Origin: Diogma glabrata | Lineage: Eukaryota > Arthropoda > Insecta > Diptera > Cylindrotomidae | NCBI GenBank assembly: GCA_963693315.1 | Contig: OY856186.1 | Span: 380,694,768-380,758,767 of the forward strand | DNA length: 64,000 nucleotides | Reading direction: 5' to 3' | In this document: piece after piece, positions 1 to 11,555 of the stretch | Layout of the letters: every line of letters begins with the position of its first letter | Position numbering within the stretch: the stretch's first letter is position 1 | The notes under the pieces: generated by a model | What the model saw: only the letters and a program-made list of their open reading frames with translations | Told to the model about the DNA's origin: nothing | The model's database searches: none | Made by a program: the position numbers and the translations under genes

Positions 1-1090
1 GTTGGCAGTTTATTATTCATGCAAAGAAAAATTATTTGCAAACAATTTCATCGTGATTGGGACAAATACAGAACGAGGTTTATATAAAATATAAATTGTT
101 ATATCCAATATAACAGTAGTTAAATAAAGTTAATAACTATTTCCATAAAAAAAATGTTCTTTGGCCTTATATCATGAAGTCTTCATTTTAAAATTTAAGT
201 ATTTGAGATTAATATTTGATTTTCATATAAATATTTCGTGTGATTGTCTCAACTACATCGGTTTATAACTGTAGTTGTTGAAGCAATTTCGTTGTTCGAT
301 TCGCCATATCTGACCGCACGGTGAAGTTAAGACAACTGCATTTCTATTGGAAATAGGACATGTTTTTTTTCAGTGTAGAAAATTTGAAAAAGCTAAACAT
401 GAGTTTTAGCTTAAGACGGTAAGAACTTTCATGGCAATTGGCATGTCGTTAAATAATTTCACCAGAGTCATTGCTATTGATGGGGCGTTTAACTACTCAC
501 ATCTCGATATATGGCACTGTCTAACAATTTAACGAAACAATTGACGACTTAGGCTTGGAAAGACTTCATTCACGGAATAAGTTAGAAAAACGAAAAGAAA
601 CTTAAGAGATTCGTCGAACTACATTCATCTCACGGCATATTCAGTGTGTTTGTGAATAAATTGTGTTTCCAAGTGTAAGTCGAACATATCATTGTTTTAA
701 TTGATTTTATTCCAATTAAACTAAGGTATATGAGTTAATTGACAACACACGAGTTAACTAAAAATATCTAATGTGTCGATATTAAGTTTTACTAACTTAT
801 GCAGTTTATGATTATGTCAACTGAATTTCGTTTGATTGTAATTCAAAACTAACCACGCTTGAAAATTTTTAATATAAAAACAATTTACTAATTGGCATAA
901 ACGAGAGTTTTCGTTCAAAGAACAAAATATTCTGGATATATAGTGAGCTAACATCCATCAAATACTTCAATTAATGACTAAACAATGTTATAGATTCAAC
1001 GTAGTTCTAAATATAAAAACATTAAAGGAAGCTGTAGTATCCACAGTCCACACACACATAAATTCTGTCGTAGGACGAGAAAATGTAAAA
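1..1090. other. AT-rich sequence, nothing recognised
   Basis: I see no gene, RNA gene or clear transposon terminus. The short open frames here are random in composition and match no protein family I know. Confidence 0.4.
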
Positions 1091-1092
1091 AA

Positions 1093-2060
1093 TTTTTTTT
1101 ACCGGAAGTGACAAACCGGAAGTTGGAATGCAGAACTGTTACAAATAATACTCTAAGCATATATCCAAGTTTAATCAAAATCAATTATCAGGAACTGATG
1201 TTATTGAACTTTGGAGACGCCCACCACTTATCCCAATATAGTCCACAAACTAATCAGTTCGTTGTTATTCAAATCTCCATGTTTTGTCTAAGTGTCATCA
1301 AAATTAATTAATGAACGAAGTTTGTATGCGTGCTCCTAACAAACTTTAAAAACCAAGTGTGAAAATTCAGCAGTTCTATGGCGGAGCGGACCCCGCACTT
1401 TGATCAATGTGTACCAAAAGTTGATCATTATTTTCTCATTGTAGGCTGTAGTGTGAATAAAGGCACTGAAAAAATGTTTTTACCGGAAGCGAAAAACAGG
1501 AAATTGGGATGAAGAACTGTTGTTAGTCGTACTAAATGCTTATGGACTAAGTTTCATTCAATTCGATTATCAGGTGCAGATGTTATTGAACTTAAAAAAA
1601 ACTGGTGCTCGGAGGACATCCCACCACTTTTTTGAATGTCGCTCAAAAACTACTCACCTCGACTCTTGCCATCTTTTTTAAGTGTCATCAAAATTCATTC
1701 ACGAACGAATGTTGTATGCTCCCAACAAACATTAAAAACATAGTGAAAAAACCATCTGTTGTATGGTGGCCCCCAACCCCAACCCTTTGTCCAATGCACC
1801 CCAAAAGCTCATGAAATTTTTCTCATATTGATTGAAACCTTTTACCAACGATTCATGAAAATAGGGATAAGCCCTTCAAAAGAAACTTTTTAACCGGATA
1901 TGACAAACCGGAAGTTGGTATCCAGAAATATTGGAAACAGTGAAAAAACCTTATATACCAAGTCACACTAAGATCGAAAGCCAGTATTAGAATTTTTGCA
2001 GATTTAAACTTACAGGTGTTCGGGAGACCCCTCAATATCTTGAAATGAATGAAACCGGGA
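1093..2060. repeat. Imperfect tandem repeat, about 0.4 kb unit, 2-3 copies
   Basis: The motif 'ttaccggaag..aaac.ggaa' recurs near 1100, 1477 and 1889. Each time it is followed by similar text: a 'cagaa' block, 'attatcagg...gatgttattgaact', then 'agtgtcatcaaaatt'. Spacing is about 380 then 410 bp. The copies are diverged and none has a continuous open reading frame. Confidence 0.65.
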
Positions 2061-2475
2061 TAATATAGCAAAGTTTCATCAAGATTCTAGGCGTTTTTGT
2101 CAGCCACCCACCCCTTCCACGCACCCTAATTGCAAATATTGCGTTTCGTCTATTCACATCAAACTATTTCAATTGATTTAATTTTTTTTGGTGTAGAGGA
2201 AAGCTGCTGTTGTTTTCTTTTTGAAAACATTTCAGAGCCGCACCTGTTCATAATTTTAAGTGATTGTAATACCTCCTAGTGGTTACCCCTAAGTCCTAAG
2301 CAACTAATATAATCAGGCAACTGATTATATCATAAGTATTAACAAGCCTATCGTTCGGCAGCTATTATTGTCTGCATTTGTTTGGTGGTGGTCGGTGGTC
2401 CACGCATGAAAGAAGCCTAAATAAAATTAATTCCTGTCAATGAGAGATACCACTGTAGCATACGTTTACGTGGAA
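2061..2475. other. Unannotated spacer
   Basis: No gene or repeat boundary is visible between the 0.4-kb tandem array and the left end of the large inverted duplication. Confidence 0.4.
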
Positions 2476-5290
2476 AATATACGCATATATTCTTTTGACC
2501 TTCATTTACAATATTAAATCAAGACCATCGCTGGAAAAACTCTTTTTGTATAACAGTTGAAGAAGTTATAAAGGCAATTTCATTTGCCGATCACATTGCC
2601 AAAGCATCCGGCATGTGAAAAGTGTTTCCAAACATGTAAGCACCTTGTTTCGGATAGATGGCGTACACAATTTTTTTGGAGGCTTTTGATCGGTCATAGC
2701 GATTTGCGAAAAAATATCAGACCTTTTAAGAACGACTTAATATTACTTGCAGGATATAATCTATCAAAACCAGCTGATGAAACAAATGCTTAACTCGACA
2801 CGTAAAAATAACCTCCAAATATACGTGTCCAGTTGCAAAACGGTCGATCACCTTAGATATATCAACATCAATTCCTGGGAATTGGGAACGGAAAAGTGCC
2901 GTTTAATCTAACCTCAGGAAGCGCTACACTACCTAATAATTTGGGATGAAACCGCATGTGTAAGTAGAGACCTCACATCATGAATTCCATATTGTTGTTG
3001 TTGTAGCGACGGTTTTGGTGCTAATCCTGCGGCTCCATGTCCAGGAACTCTGCTACTGCTCTTGGGCGGTATCACAAATCTTCCTTCGTCAGGTTAGTTG
3101 AATTTTTAGGACATCTGAATAGGTGGTCTACATCGTGCGCGTGCCCTCACATGCGGGACACTTGTCAATAATTTTAGGATCAACTCTGCTGATGTAGTTG
3201 TTTAGGATGCGTGACCAACCGGATCTTAGATGAGCTAGGATGGATCTAGTGCTACGGGGCAGTTGGACCTCTTCGGCAGCGATTGTTGGGGGCGTAGTTC
3301 CTTATAACGTCCTCAACAGCTTTATTATGAAGTGCTTTTAAGCCTGATAAGTAACCTCGTCGATGTTATCTGTTACTTGGTGGTCTCTAACCTCATGCAG
3401 AAAGCATATTTCTGTCTTCCTTGTGTCTCTAGGTGGTTCAATTTTCGATAAGGTATCATTACAAGGATGTTGCTCTTTGTGACAGGCCAATAGATATTGT
3501 TTAGTTAGCATTTTATTATGTTCACCGACTGGCAGTATGTTACATTCTTCGTGCAGGTGATCTCGATGGGGCCATAAAACGACATCCGGTCGCGGTTCGC
3601 CACGAATTTCATAGGTTGTTTATCTCATGATGTTGTGTAAATTCTGGTAACACGTTATAGTATATCAACAAACTGAACTTCGGTTGAAACGATTTGGTAA
3701 CTGGTTAACGGATCTAAGAATGGAGGAATATCAGGAAAAACTGAGCACCAAATTTTTCAGAAAATTTCAATAAATTATTTATTATTACACACCGACATGC
3801 GTAAAAATGTTTTGGATTGCATTATCATTTATCAGTTAATTTATCGGTAATGAAAAGCCGTTTGTTTACACGAGCAAACTATCTCCGTAGAAACATACCA
3901 AGAAGTAAGTGTCTTATTTTTTTAGTAGAACCATCTTGTATATAGTAGCAATGGCTTTTGATTAAAATTTTAATTTTGTTAGTTAAAACTTTCAGGAATC
4001 ACGAAAACCAAATCGAAGAATTAATAATCTGTAAAAGAAAAATTAATTTCAAAAATGTTTATTTTCTTGTTCTTTATTATATCATGTAACTTGTGGTTTT
4101 GTATTCAAAACACGAATTGGGATAGGCAATTCTTAAATCAAATTACTATAAGTAAACAAAGGTATATGTATTTGGTCTACTTTACCAAAATTTATTCACA
4201 TTACATTTAAGATATCAATTCTTTTATTTTAACGTACTTTAGACTAATTTTATTAATGGTATGACGAAGTTATACCGTTATAACGTAAAATATTTGTTTC
4301 AAACTCACTGTACGACATTTTTGCGGTTTTACTTTCTATTACTACGCTTCGTGATTGTGAGGGACTGTTTCGTTCTATTCTATTCAAGATAAAGTTTGCA
4401 ACATTCCGTACCCCATTGCATTTTATAGTGGGACTCGTGTTCAGGAGTTTACTTCATAAACACTTGCACGCAGATCACTAAAATCCCCCACCCATTATTA
4501 TTTACTAGATGTCAAGACAGCTATAAGAAATTTGCCATCGACATTAAGTATTTTCGTTTATATTTTTGAGCTGCGAGTTTGACTTAAAAATTCAGAGATT
4601 GTAAACATAATAGAGCCTTAAAAACTATAGTCAGCGTTGTTTCGAAAGCCACAAAGATAATCACTATCAATATTTTCAGAAAATCGTTTAAATGTTGCAA
4701 ATTATTGTAACTTTGCATCTGTACCGTAAAACAATTGAGAACTATGTATATTATATTTGGTAGCAGTAAATAAAATTGTAGATTTTCTAGTTAAAATTTC
4801 TAATTAAAAACAAAGAGAAAAGGTAGATTTCTTTTTTTTGAATTTATAAAACAAGCGTCGTACTCTAATTTAAACAATTATTATTGTGAAGAGATAATTT
4901 TTCGTTCGCCACAACACTCCCCGGGTTGTGCCATCAAACATGAAACTACATATATGAAGACAAAATAATAAATTAGTTTTTTGTGAAGGAGCACCAAGAA
5001 TGTGTGCGAAGGAGATTCAGTTTTAAATTGAAACCGGACTAAGGATTGTAATTAGTGTTTTCGCTTAAAAATGAAAGTGGTTCGTAAAACGAATAATATT
5101 GAAAGTAGAATATGTGTGATGTTCGTGCATGCATAAACCATGATAGCAGGTTTGTTTGAGATAACTGGTAGTTTGTTTATTGTGAAACCATTAAGTTCAA
5201 TTATTTTCTTTCAAAATACGGGCTTCAAATTAGGAGGCCTGATCAGTGACAATTACAGTACTCCGAAACAAGTGATCAAATTCGAGTATG
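2476..5290 (+). repeat. Large dispersed repeat, copy A (inverted partner of 44447-50162)
   Basis: Read forward, this segment matches the reverse complement of 44447-50162 in long, nearly identical blocks. Homology starts at 'aatatacgcatatattc' near 2476 and stops after 'ttcgagta' at about 5290. Differences are mostly indels. Copy A lacks about 2.1 kb found at 47888-50035, about 0.6 kb found at 45175-45790 and about 0.2 kb found near 47380-47590. Copy A has about 80 bp near 2845-2925 that copy B lacks. Both copies carry the same nested LINE fragment. No long open frame is shared, so the type of repeat (large transposon or segmental duplication) is unresolved. Confidence 0.85.
2991..3602 (-). 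mobile_element. 5'-truncated Loa/Jockey-like LINE nested in copy A
   Basis: This is the counterpart of 46748-47348, in opposite orientation. Reading the minus strand gives the end of a non-LTR ORF, including a leucine-rich stretch and a C-P-x-C...H...C knuckle, then a (CAA)n tail, seen here as repeated 'ttgttg' at 2991-3003. The flanking duplication is tcatgaattccat at 2978-2990, with a diverged partner gaatttcat at about 3603. It is inactive: 5'-truncated, frameshifted and without a reverse transcriptase domain. Confidence 0.75.
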
Positions 5291-5446
5291 TACAGTGATA
5301 TTCAAGATGGAGATGTCTTCAGGCCAATAAGTATAGTGGTCAATAATTGTGACACAATAGCGTGTGTCCTCCGAAGTTGCCGTTGGGACTTGGGAGCGGA
5401 CCTATAATGTCCACATGTATTTTGGCAAATCTCGAAGATCTTAAGG
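5291..5446. other. Spacer between copy A and the LINE tail
   Basis: Sequence specific to this locus. No gene or element boundary is recognised. Confidence 0.4.
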
Positions 5447-6420
5447 GATAATTATTTATTTATTTATTTGTTTACAATATTATACATATAAGGCGATAGC
5501 CCATAACAATGTACAGGAGAACTAAACTAAACAAAAATAAATATAATTCAATCATAATCCATTTAGCATAAATTCATTAGTATTAAATAATCAGCATAAA
5601 GCTCACCCATGGCAAATTTCTATGCTGGACAATATTGGATCTGCATAGGAGTTGGAAACATAACATCGAAGCTAAGAAGCATAAATCGGTAAAATTTAGT
5701 GAAATTTAGCAATAAGGCCATGGCCCACAATATTCCACAGGAGAACATGGTAAGCAACAAGCCTCAACTTGAACCAATAGACAAGGCAGAAAGTCCAGGA
5801 GGGAACCAGTAAGTAGGCGTCATGCAACAAAAAAAAAAGAAATGGATAAGATATAAGGAAGAGATAGTTCTATAACAGAAAAAGCTCAGGTAGGTTTAGA
5901 GTAAAATAGAAAATTTGAATTAGAAGGAGCAAGAGGTTATAGAGGAGGGAAGAGGAGTAGGAGAGGGACAGAGGGGTGAAATAGGAGAGGATTTAGGATC
6001 TTGGAGTCCCAGTAGAAACAAACATCAGACAGCAGGCAGGCAGAAGGTCAACACAACAGTGAACCATAACAACATAATTAAACGATATCCACAGTAAGGT
6101 GGTCAATCAGCCGCTTTGTGAAAAGAAACGGGGATAAGCTAAACCTCTTTAGGGACTGCGGCAATGAATTAAAAAGCTTGATGACCCTTACAGAATAGGA
6201 ATTTGCCCAAAGATCACAACACACCCTTGGTACCACAAAATTGTGCTGCCGTCTAGAATTTCCCATTACAAACCACCTCAGTAGATACGAGGGAGACTGA
6301 AACTTGACAAGGCGATAGAAGTGAGAAAGGAGTCGCACACTGGCACCTATTGATTGTGCCAAGAAAATTTGACCTTCTGACATACCAAGCAGTTCTGTGC
6401 GATTTGTCAAACATCCGGTT
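5447..6420 (-). mobile_element. 3' end of a CR1/Jockey-superfamily LINE
   Basis: The minus strand encodes a 110-residue open frame (6410-6078) that looks like the C-terminal tail of a non-LTR reverse transcriptase polyprotein. Its end carries the typical 'hydrophobic-F-N-S-L-P-x-x-L' pattern (VIKLFNSLPQSLKRF) and a basic F/R-rich run before it. About 0.6 kb of 3' untranslated sequence follows and ends in a simple-sequence tail, seen as four TTTA-type repeats at 5450-5470. No reverse transcriptase motifs remain, so this is a 5'-truncated dead copy. The clade assignment is approximate. Confidence 0.65.
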
Positions 6421-7079
6421 TAATGGATGGTTTTTTAAGCTTTATCTTTCCCATTTGTAAACTATATTAATAAATCTTTAACAATCTAATCTAACGAGCT
6501 TTTAATCTGATTGACAATAAACAATAAAAAATAAGCTATCCTCCTAAACTGATTGAAATGTATCAACCTAAATGCAAATCAAGTCAAATGTCTATTGTAG
6601 TTAATGCGCCGTATGTAGTTAAAATTCCATCTAATAAAAACATAAATGATGCTGCCGCAGAACTAATCTCCACTGACAAGCTTGATATATTTATTAAAAA
6701 CAAAAAGTACGCATGTTATGTGTAACTCGAGTCAATATTTTAAACTATTGTGTTCCGACTGTATAACAAAAATGTCACTTTTTTAAAGTTGTAAATTGTT
6801 TCATATCTTTTACTAACTTAAACGAAGCATATATAAATCCTATTCGACCTTAATTCAATTAAAAAAAAATATTGTATGCTTCAATGTATATTTAATGTAA
6901 ATCTTCATATTTCGTTTATGGAGAAAAAAAAACGTCATTTTGTTTATTCTTACATAATGATGAATTATAAAAGAAAAATGCAATCAAATTTAAATAAAGA
7001 AAAGAACATAACAAATAATTTTGATTTACCTTTTTTTGAGAAAAATGATCTTTGGTTATCTTCTTTATCTAATTAAAAT
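6421..7079. other. shg: 3' flank of shotgun
   Basis: AT-rich sequence downstream of the cadherin stop codon. A possible minus-strand polyadenylation signal (tttatt on plus) lies near 6940. A 66-codon plus-strand open frame at 6876-7076 is low-complexity, and I do not consider it a gene. Confidence 0.4.
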
Positions 7080-10000
7080 TTATATCCGCCATCCTTCATC
7101 ACCATCAACATTTGAATCAGTGTCTGATGGTTCTTCACCATACATATCCGCTAATTTTCTAAATCGTGGTCCAAAACTCGATAAGTAATCAAATTTAAGA
7201 TCACCATCATCTGTACAGGATGCTAAACTTGATAAGGATCCTGTACTATTTCCATCACCTTCATAAGCATAATGTCTAACATCATCGAGAGGATGAGCAT
7301 CATTATCTCTATCACAAGAATCTTTTTTGTCAACCAAAAATCCTCCAATATCAGGAACTTCATGTGGTTGCTGTTGTTGATTGCGTAAATCACGATATGG
7401 TCGGTCTTCGTAGATCGGAGGAGCTCTCAGAACATTTAAATCATAATCAGTATCACGTTCGCCACCACCTTCATCTTCATAATTAATTATCGTTTCCCTA
7501 ATATCATCCATGTCTTTTTCATGCCAATCATCTTTACGTTTCTTAGTTACAACAATAGCCAGTAATAAAATAATTAGCACAGCTATACAGACTAAAATTG
7601 CAATTAAAAAGTTTGTATCGATTCCGAAAGATACCGCTACCGCAACAGATTTATTACAACCACGATCAGCGTTTTTAGATAAAGCAGGTTGTCCTAGATT
7701 ATACGTTGTACCATCAATTATTAATCGTTTAACACAACCATCATAACCACGACTTTGAGGTGTGTGTGTCCAATTGAAACTCGTACCAAGCATTTGTAAA
7801 TCAACCGATGTTCCTCCAATATGAATAGGACTATTTACATTTAAATATTTATTTGGGCCTTGTGGTGCACCTAAACTCATACAAGTCGATAATCGACAAT
7901 TATCAACTGTCATTTCGATACCGGATTTCTGCAATAAAATGTCGATTTGATAATTTCGTAATATTTCTAATTTTATATATTTGTGTTCCATGCGAATTGA
8001 TCCTGATCCATAATCAACAGTTAGAACAGGATAACCATTAACCAATTCTAATGCTAAAAAATCTTGAACATTTAATAATTGATTGTAGTGCATTGGACCA
8101 ATATAAAGAATTAAACCATTGTCGTTTCTTGTTGATATTTCTAGGGAAATGTTTGATGAATCACATGGATTCATGGGTGGATATAAAGCATATCCATCAC
8201 CAAAGAATCCAACACTTTGAAGTTCACACTGCGGTCCTTCAAATCCTTCGACACATTCACAAACTTCATCAAATTTCGTTCCACCATTTAAACAGATAAA
8301 ATCTGATACCGGTAATTTACATACACATTCTGCTTGAGTAAAGGCATTAACCCCGACAAACGAAGTTTTATTTGTGTACACAAAATATGGTATATGTGAC
8401 TTGTGTAACACATTGGTACATGAAGTTTCGATGCATTTACTTTGTTCAATTATACATTCATCTATGGTTATCATAAACATCTTTAACCCTAATTCTTCTT
8501 CTAATTTCCCTTGCTGTTGTGATACTATTCCATTTAATTTTACTGTTTCGTAATATGGTGACCCATGCGCTGAAAAACGAACATCCAAATATGTAGCATC
8601 TTTCTTTAATACTGTGAATACATCAACATTTTCTTTCGAAACGTTTAAAAGTCGAACTAAAGAATTGTGAAATCGATCTTTATAGCTTAATCCACCACCG
8701 ATTCCATTTGCTTGTGGTGTAATGAATTCTTCTGCGGTTATTCCATAAAATCTAATGGAACCCGATTTATCAACTGCTTCTTCCGGTATTTCTTTTACTT
8801 GAACGATAACATCAGCCGAAACAGAATGACGTTCGATTAATGGAGGAGATTCTTCAGTAACTGTAAATTTTAAATTATATATCCCTTCGGCAGTACCTTC
8901 TAACATTTTTATCATTCCAGTTTCTTGATCCAATTGGAAATTATCATGAGGGATACCATTTTGCCAATTAAAACTTTTATCGGGTAAATCCCAATCGTCG
9001 GGATCGTCAACATAAACTCTTCCTATATCGGTATCGGGTGCTTCTCCTTTATAATTGTAAACTAGAATACTTGATGTACCCTCTTTCATTGGATTATCGT
9101 TTATATCACCAATTACCAAATGCAAAATGCTGACATTGCTCATGGTAACCTCACCTGAATCACTTATTAAAATTGGGATAAAATATTCCTTTTGTTCTTC
9201 ACGGTCAAACCGTTCCAAAGCTATCAAGCTATCTCCATCGATATCAAATTTCCTTTTGATATTCATGTCTGCATTGATGTCGATCTCAAACCGAAAAGGT
9301 GGCCCGTTGTGTGGTTCATCATAATCTGTGGCAGTCAGTTGAACAATCGTACCTGGATTTTGATTCTCATACCAAACGATTGGCATTTTGTTTGTTAAAA
9401 ATGGAGCATTATCGTTTATATCGATTAATATTATATTAATTGTTGTTGTAGCAATTTGTCCAAGGCCATTATCATCAATTGCGGTTACTAAAATTTGCCA
9501 TTCTTTATGACCATTTGGTAGATCACGATCAAGCGGTTGTTTCAATTTCAAGCAACCATCATCGTCAAACTCAATCAACTGTTCATGTTCCTTCTTTCCA
9601 ACAATATATTTAATGTTTTGTGGAGCATTACGATCTTTAATGTCGGGATCATACGCATATATCCTAACGATACAGTTCGGAAAATCAATTTTTTCTTCTT
9701 GAATTGTTACAGAATAGTTTGCCGGTTGAAACTCTGGCGGGTTATCATTCACATTTGCAATATGAATTTTTACAGTAGCGAAATCTTCATATAAACCATC
9801 AAACGCACGAATTTTCAAAGTATATTCCGTTATTGTCTCGTAATCCAATTTTTTATTTACTGTTATTTTTCCTGTATATTTTTCAATTTTAAATGCTTCG
9901 TCAATATTTCCCGTTTCGATTGTGTATTCAATTTGTGAGGCAGTATCAATATCTAAAGCCGTTACTTCTATAACCAAAAAATTGATATTTGCATCCTCTG

Positions 10001-11555
10001 GCAGTTTGTCGGCAACATACTCATTATTTTGGAAATGTGGACTGTGATCGTTTTTATCAGCGATATTTATTTGAAAAACTTGAGTTTGCTCATTTGGTTG
10101 ACTGAAATTATGTAAAGCAGATGGTGAGTTATCATAAGCAATCACTTTCAGCACATAACTCTCTCTTTCTTCACGATCAAATGATCGCAGGGCGGTGATA
10201 TTTCCTGTGCTTTCATCAATACGAAAAAACTCAATATTATCTTCTAATCGAAATGACACTATATTATTTGCAATAGTTCCATCACTATCAAATGCACGAA
10301 CTTGCATCACAGGGGTACCTATTGGTTCATTCTCTGGTATTGTTCCCACATCGAGCTGTGTAAAATATGGAATATTATCGTTAACATCTTCAATTTTAAT
10401 TTTGATGATATGCTCAGCATTTAAATCATACGAGTTCTTAACACTCATCGTTAACGAATATTCTGTTATTGCTTCATAATCCAAAGCTTTGCCAAGCATA
10501 ATCGAAGCTGAATTTCCAATTTGTTTGTTTACAAAAGTTTTTTTGGAATTCGTTTGTTCGGTTCTCCCTGTTATAAGCTCAAATATAACATCCGGTTTAT
10601 CTGGCACATTCGACACAGCTTCGAGCGTTACAATTGGTTTACTGAAATTATTAAAATTTTCCTTTAAATTAATCGGTTCGGTAATTTGATTTATAAACCG
10701 AGGTGGTTTTTTGTTCGATTCAATTACTTTCAATTTAATTTCAATTTGAGCGGTTTGCTCGTCTTCTTTTATCACATTCGAAGCCCGAACATTGATTACA
10801 TAAAATTTTCCTGGTTTTCTATCAATTGATTTACTCAAAAATATTAACCCATTTTCTTTCTGAATAGTGAAGTATTGATAATCTCGCTCTTCTAATATAT
10901 CATAAATAATAATACTATTGTTTCCGTCATCCAAGTCCGATGCCGAAATTGTCATAACAACCTTGTTTATTGCTAAATCCTCCGATACCGATTCTTCATA
11001 TTTTGATTTATCAAAAACCGGTGGATTATCATTTATATCTTCTATTGTTACTTTGAACGTACAAACGTCGTCCAATGGTGGTCTACCATTATCCGTGGCA
11101 CGAACAGTGATATATTCCGCTTGTTCTCGTACTGGCTCATCCCGATCGAAAACCCGTGCTGTTACAATATCACCCGTTTTGGAATCAATCCTAAAACCTT
11201 TACGCATCCAGCTAGCCGATATTAAACTATACTCAATCGTATCCTTTTCATCCGGATCAATCGCTTCAACACGAACAACAAATGTTCCAGCAACTTGTTC
11301 TTCTTTAACCGATGGTGTCAAACCTTTACAATTTTTAAAAAATGGTTTACGATTGTCCACATTATAAAGATTACTCTTTTTTGTATTTTCAAATAAAAAA
11401 CTATTATCATTTAAATTATTTTCATGATATTCATAACCATAATCATTGATAATCTGACGTTTTTCCCTAAATGATACTATCGATGAATTTTGAAATTGTG
11501 ATAAATTTCGATCAATTAATGTAAACAAAACTATTATTACAAAACTATATTCCAT
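7080..11555 (-). CDS. shg: DE-cadherin (shotgun), classical type III/IV cadherin
   Basis: A complete 1491-codon protein in one exon; the Drosophila protein is about 1.5 kb of codons too. It is the homophilic adhesion receptor of epithelial adherens junctions. Visible in order: signal peptide (about 1-19); dibasic processing site REKRQ (30-34); cadherin repeats with calcium-binding DxNDN-type motifs ending near residues 173, 390, 500, 601, 712 and 817, plus one degenerate linker near 280; a membrane-proximal region of the insect 'primitive classic cadherin' type with an EGF-like cysteine cluster (about 1087-1110) and a laminin-G-like domain (about 1115-1290); one transmembrane helix (about 1313-1336); and a 155-residue acidic tail. 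The tail contains NYEDEGGGE, for the p120 region, and YEGDGNSTGSLSSLAS (about 1430-1446), the beta-catenin/Armadillo-binding core. The start codon has a clean A-rich context, and the signal peptide supports it. CadN is excluded by the much smaller size. The intronless structure is unusual. Confidence 0.95.
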   Translation of the reverse strand: MEYSFVIIVLFTLIDRNLSQFQNSSIVSFREKRQIINDYGYEYHENNLNDNSFLFENTKKSNLYNVDNRKPFFKNCKGLTPSVKEEQVAGTFVVRVEAIDPDEKDTIEYSLISASWMRKGFRIDSKTGDIVTARVFDRDEPVREQAEYITVRATDNGRPPLDDVCTFKVTIEDINDNPPVFDKSKYEESVSEDLAINKVVMTISASDLDDGNNSIIIYDILEERDYQYFTIQKENGLIFLSKSIDRKPGKFYVINVRASNVIKEDEQTAQIEIKLKVIESNKKPPRFINQITEPINLKENFNNFSKPIVTLEAVSNVPDKPDVIFELITGRTEQTNSKKTFVNKQIGNSASIMLGKALDYEAITEYSLTMSVKNSYDLNAEHIIKIKIEDVNDNIPYFTQLDVGTIPENEPIGTPVMQVRAFDSDGTIANNIVSFRLEDNIEFFRIDESTGNITALRSFDREERESYVLKVIAYDNSPSALHNFSQPNEQTQVFQINIADKNDHSPHFQNNEYVADKLPEDANINFLVIEVTALDIDTASQIEYTIETGNIDEAFKIEKYTGKITVNKKLDYETITEYTLKIRAFDGLYEDFATVKIHIANVNDNPPEFQPANYSVTIQEEKIDFPNCIVRIYAYDPDIKDRNAPQNIKYIVGKKEHEQLIEFDDDGCLKLKQPLDRDLPNGHKEWQILVTAIDDNGLGQIATTTINIILIDINDNAPFLTNKMPIVWYENQNPGTIVQLTATDYDEPHNGPPFRFEIDINADMNIKRKFDIDGDSLIALERFDREEQKEYFIPILISDSGEVTMSNVSILHLVIGDINDNPMKEGTSSILVYNYKGEAPDTDIGRVYVDDPDDWDLPDKSFNWQNGIPHDNFQLDQETGMIKMLEGTAEGIYNLKFTVTEESPPLIERHSVSADVIVQVKEIPEEAVDKSGSIRFYGITAEEFITPQANGIGGGLSYKDRFHNSLVRLLNVSKENVDVFTVLKKDATYLDVRFSAHGSPYYETVKLNGIVSQQQGKLEEELGLKMFMITIDECIIEQSKCIETSCTNVLHKSHIPYFVYTNKTSFVGVNAFTQAECVCKLPVSDFICLNGGTKFDEVCECVEGFEGPQCELQSVGFFGDGYALYPPMNPCDSSNISLEISTRNDNGLILYIGPMHYNQLLNVQDFLALELVNGYPVLTVDYGSGSIRMEHKYIKLEILRNYQIDILLQKSGIEMTVDNCRLSTCMSLGAPQGPNKYLNVNSPIHIGGTSVDLQMLGTSFNWTHTPQSRGYDGCVKRLIIDGTTYNLGQPALSKNADRGCNKSVAVAVSFGIDTNFLIAILVCIAVLIILLLAIVVTKKRKDDWHEKDMDDIRETIINYEDEGGGERDTDYDLNVLRAPPIYEDRPYRDLRNQQQQPHEVPDIGGFLVDKKDSCDRDNDAHPLDDVRHYAYEGDGNSTGSLSSLASCTDDGDLKFDYLSSFGPRFRKLADMYGEEPSDTDSNVDGDEGWRI

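Noticed and set aside
6876..7076. A small plus-strand gene overlapping the end of shotgun
   Set aside because: Lysine/asparagine-rich, low-complexity composition expected of AT-rich DNA; no family or promoter evidence.
10918..11367. Plus-strand frames of up to 149 codons opposite the cadherin gene
   Set aside because: They are antisense shadows of the long shotgun ORF, with its codon bias and no independent motif.
7080..11555. N-cadherin or Fat-like identity for the large cadherin
   Set aside because: Those proteins are much longer with many more repeats; size, repeat number and tail fit DE-cadherin.
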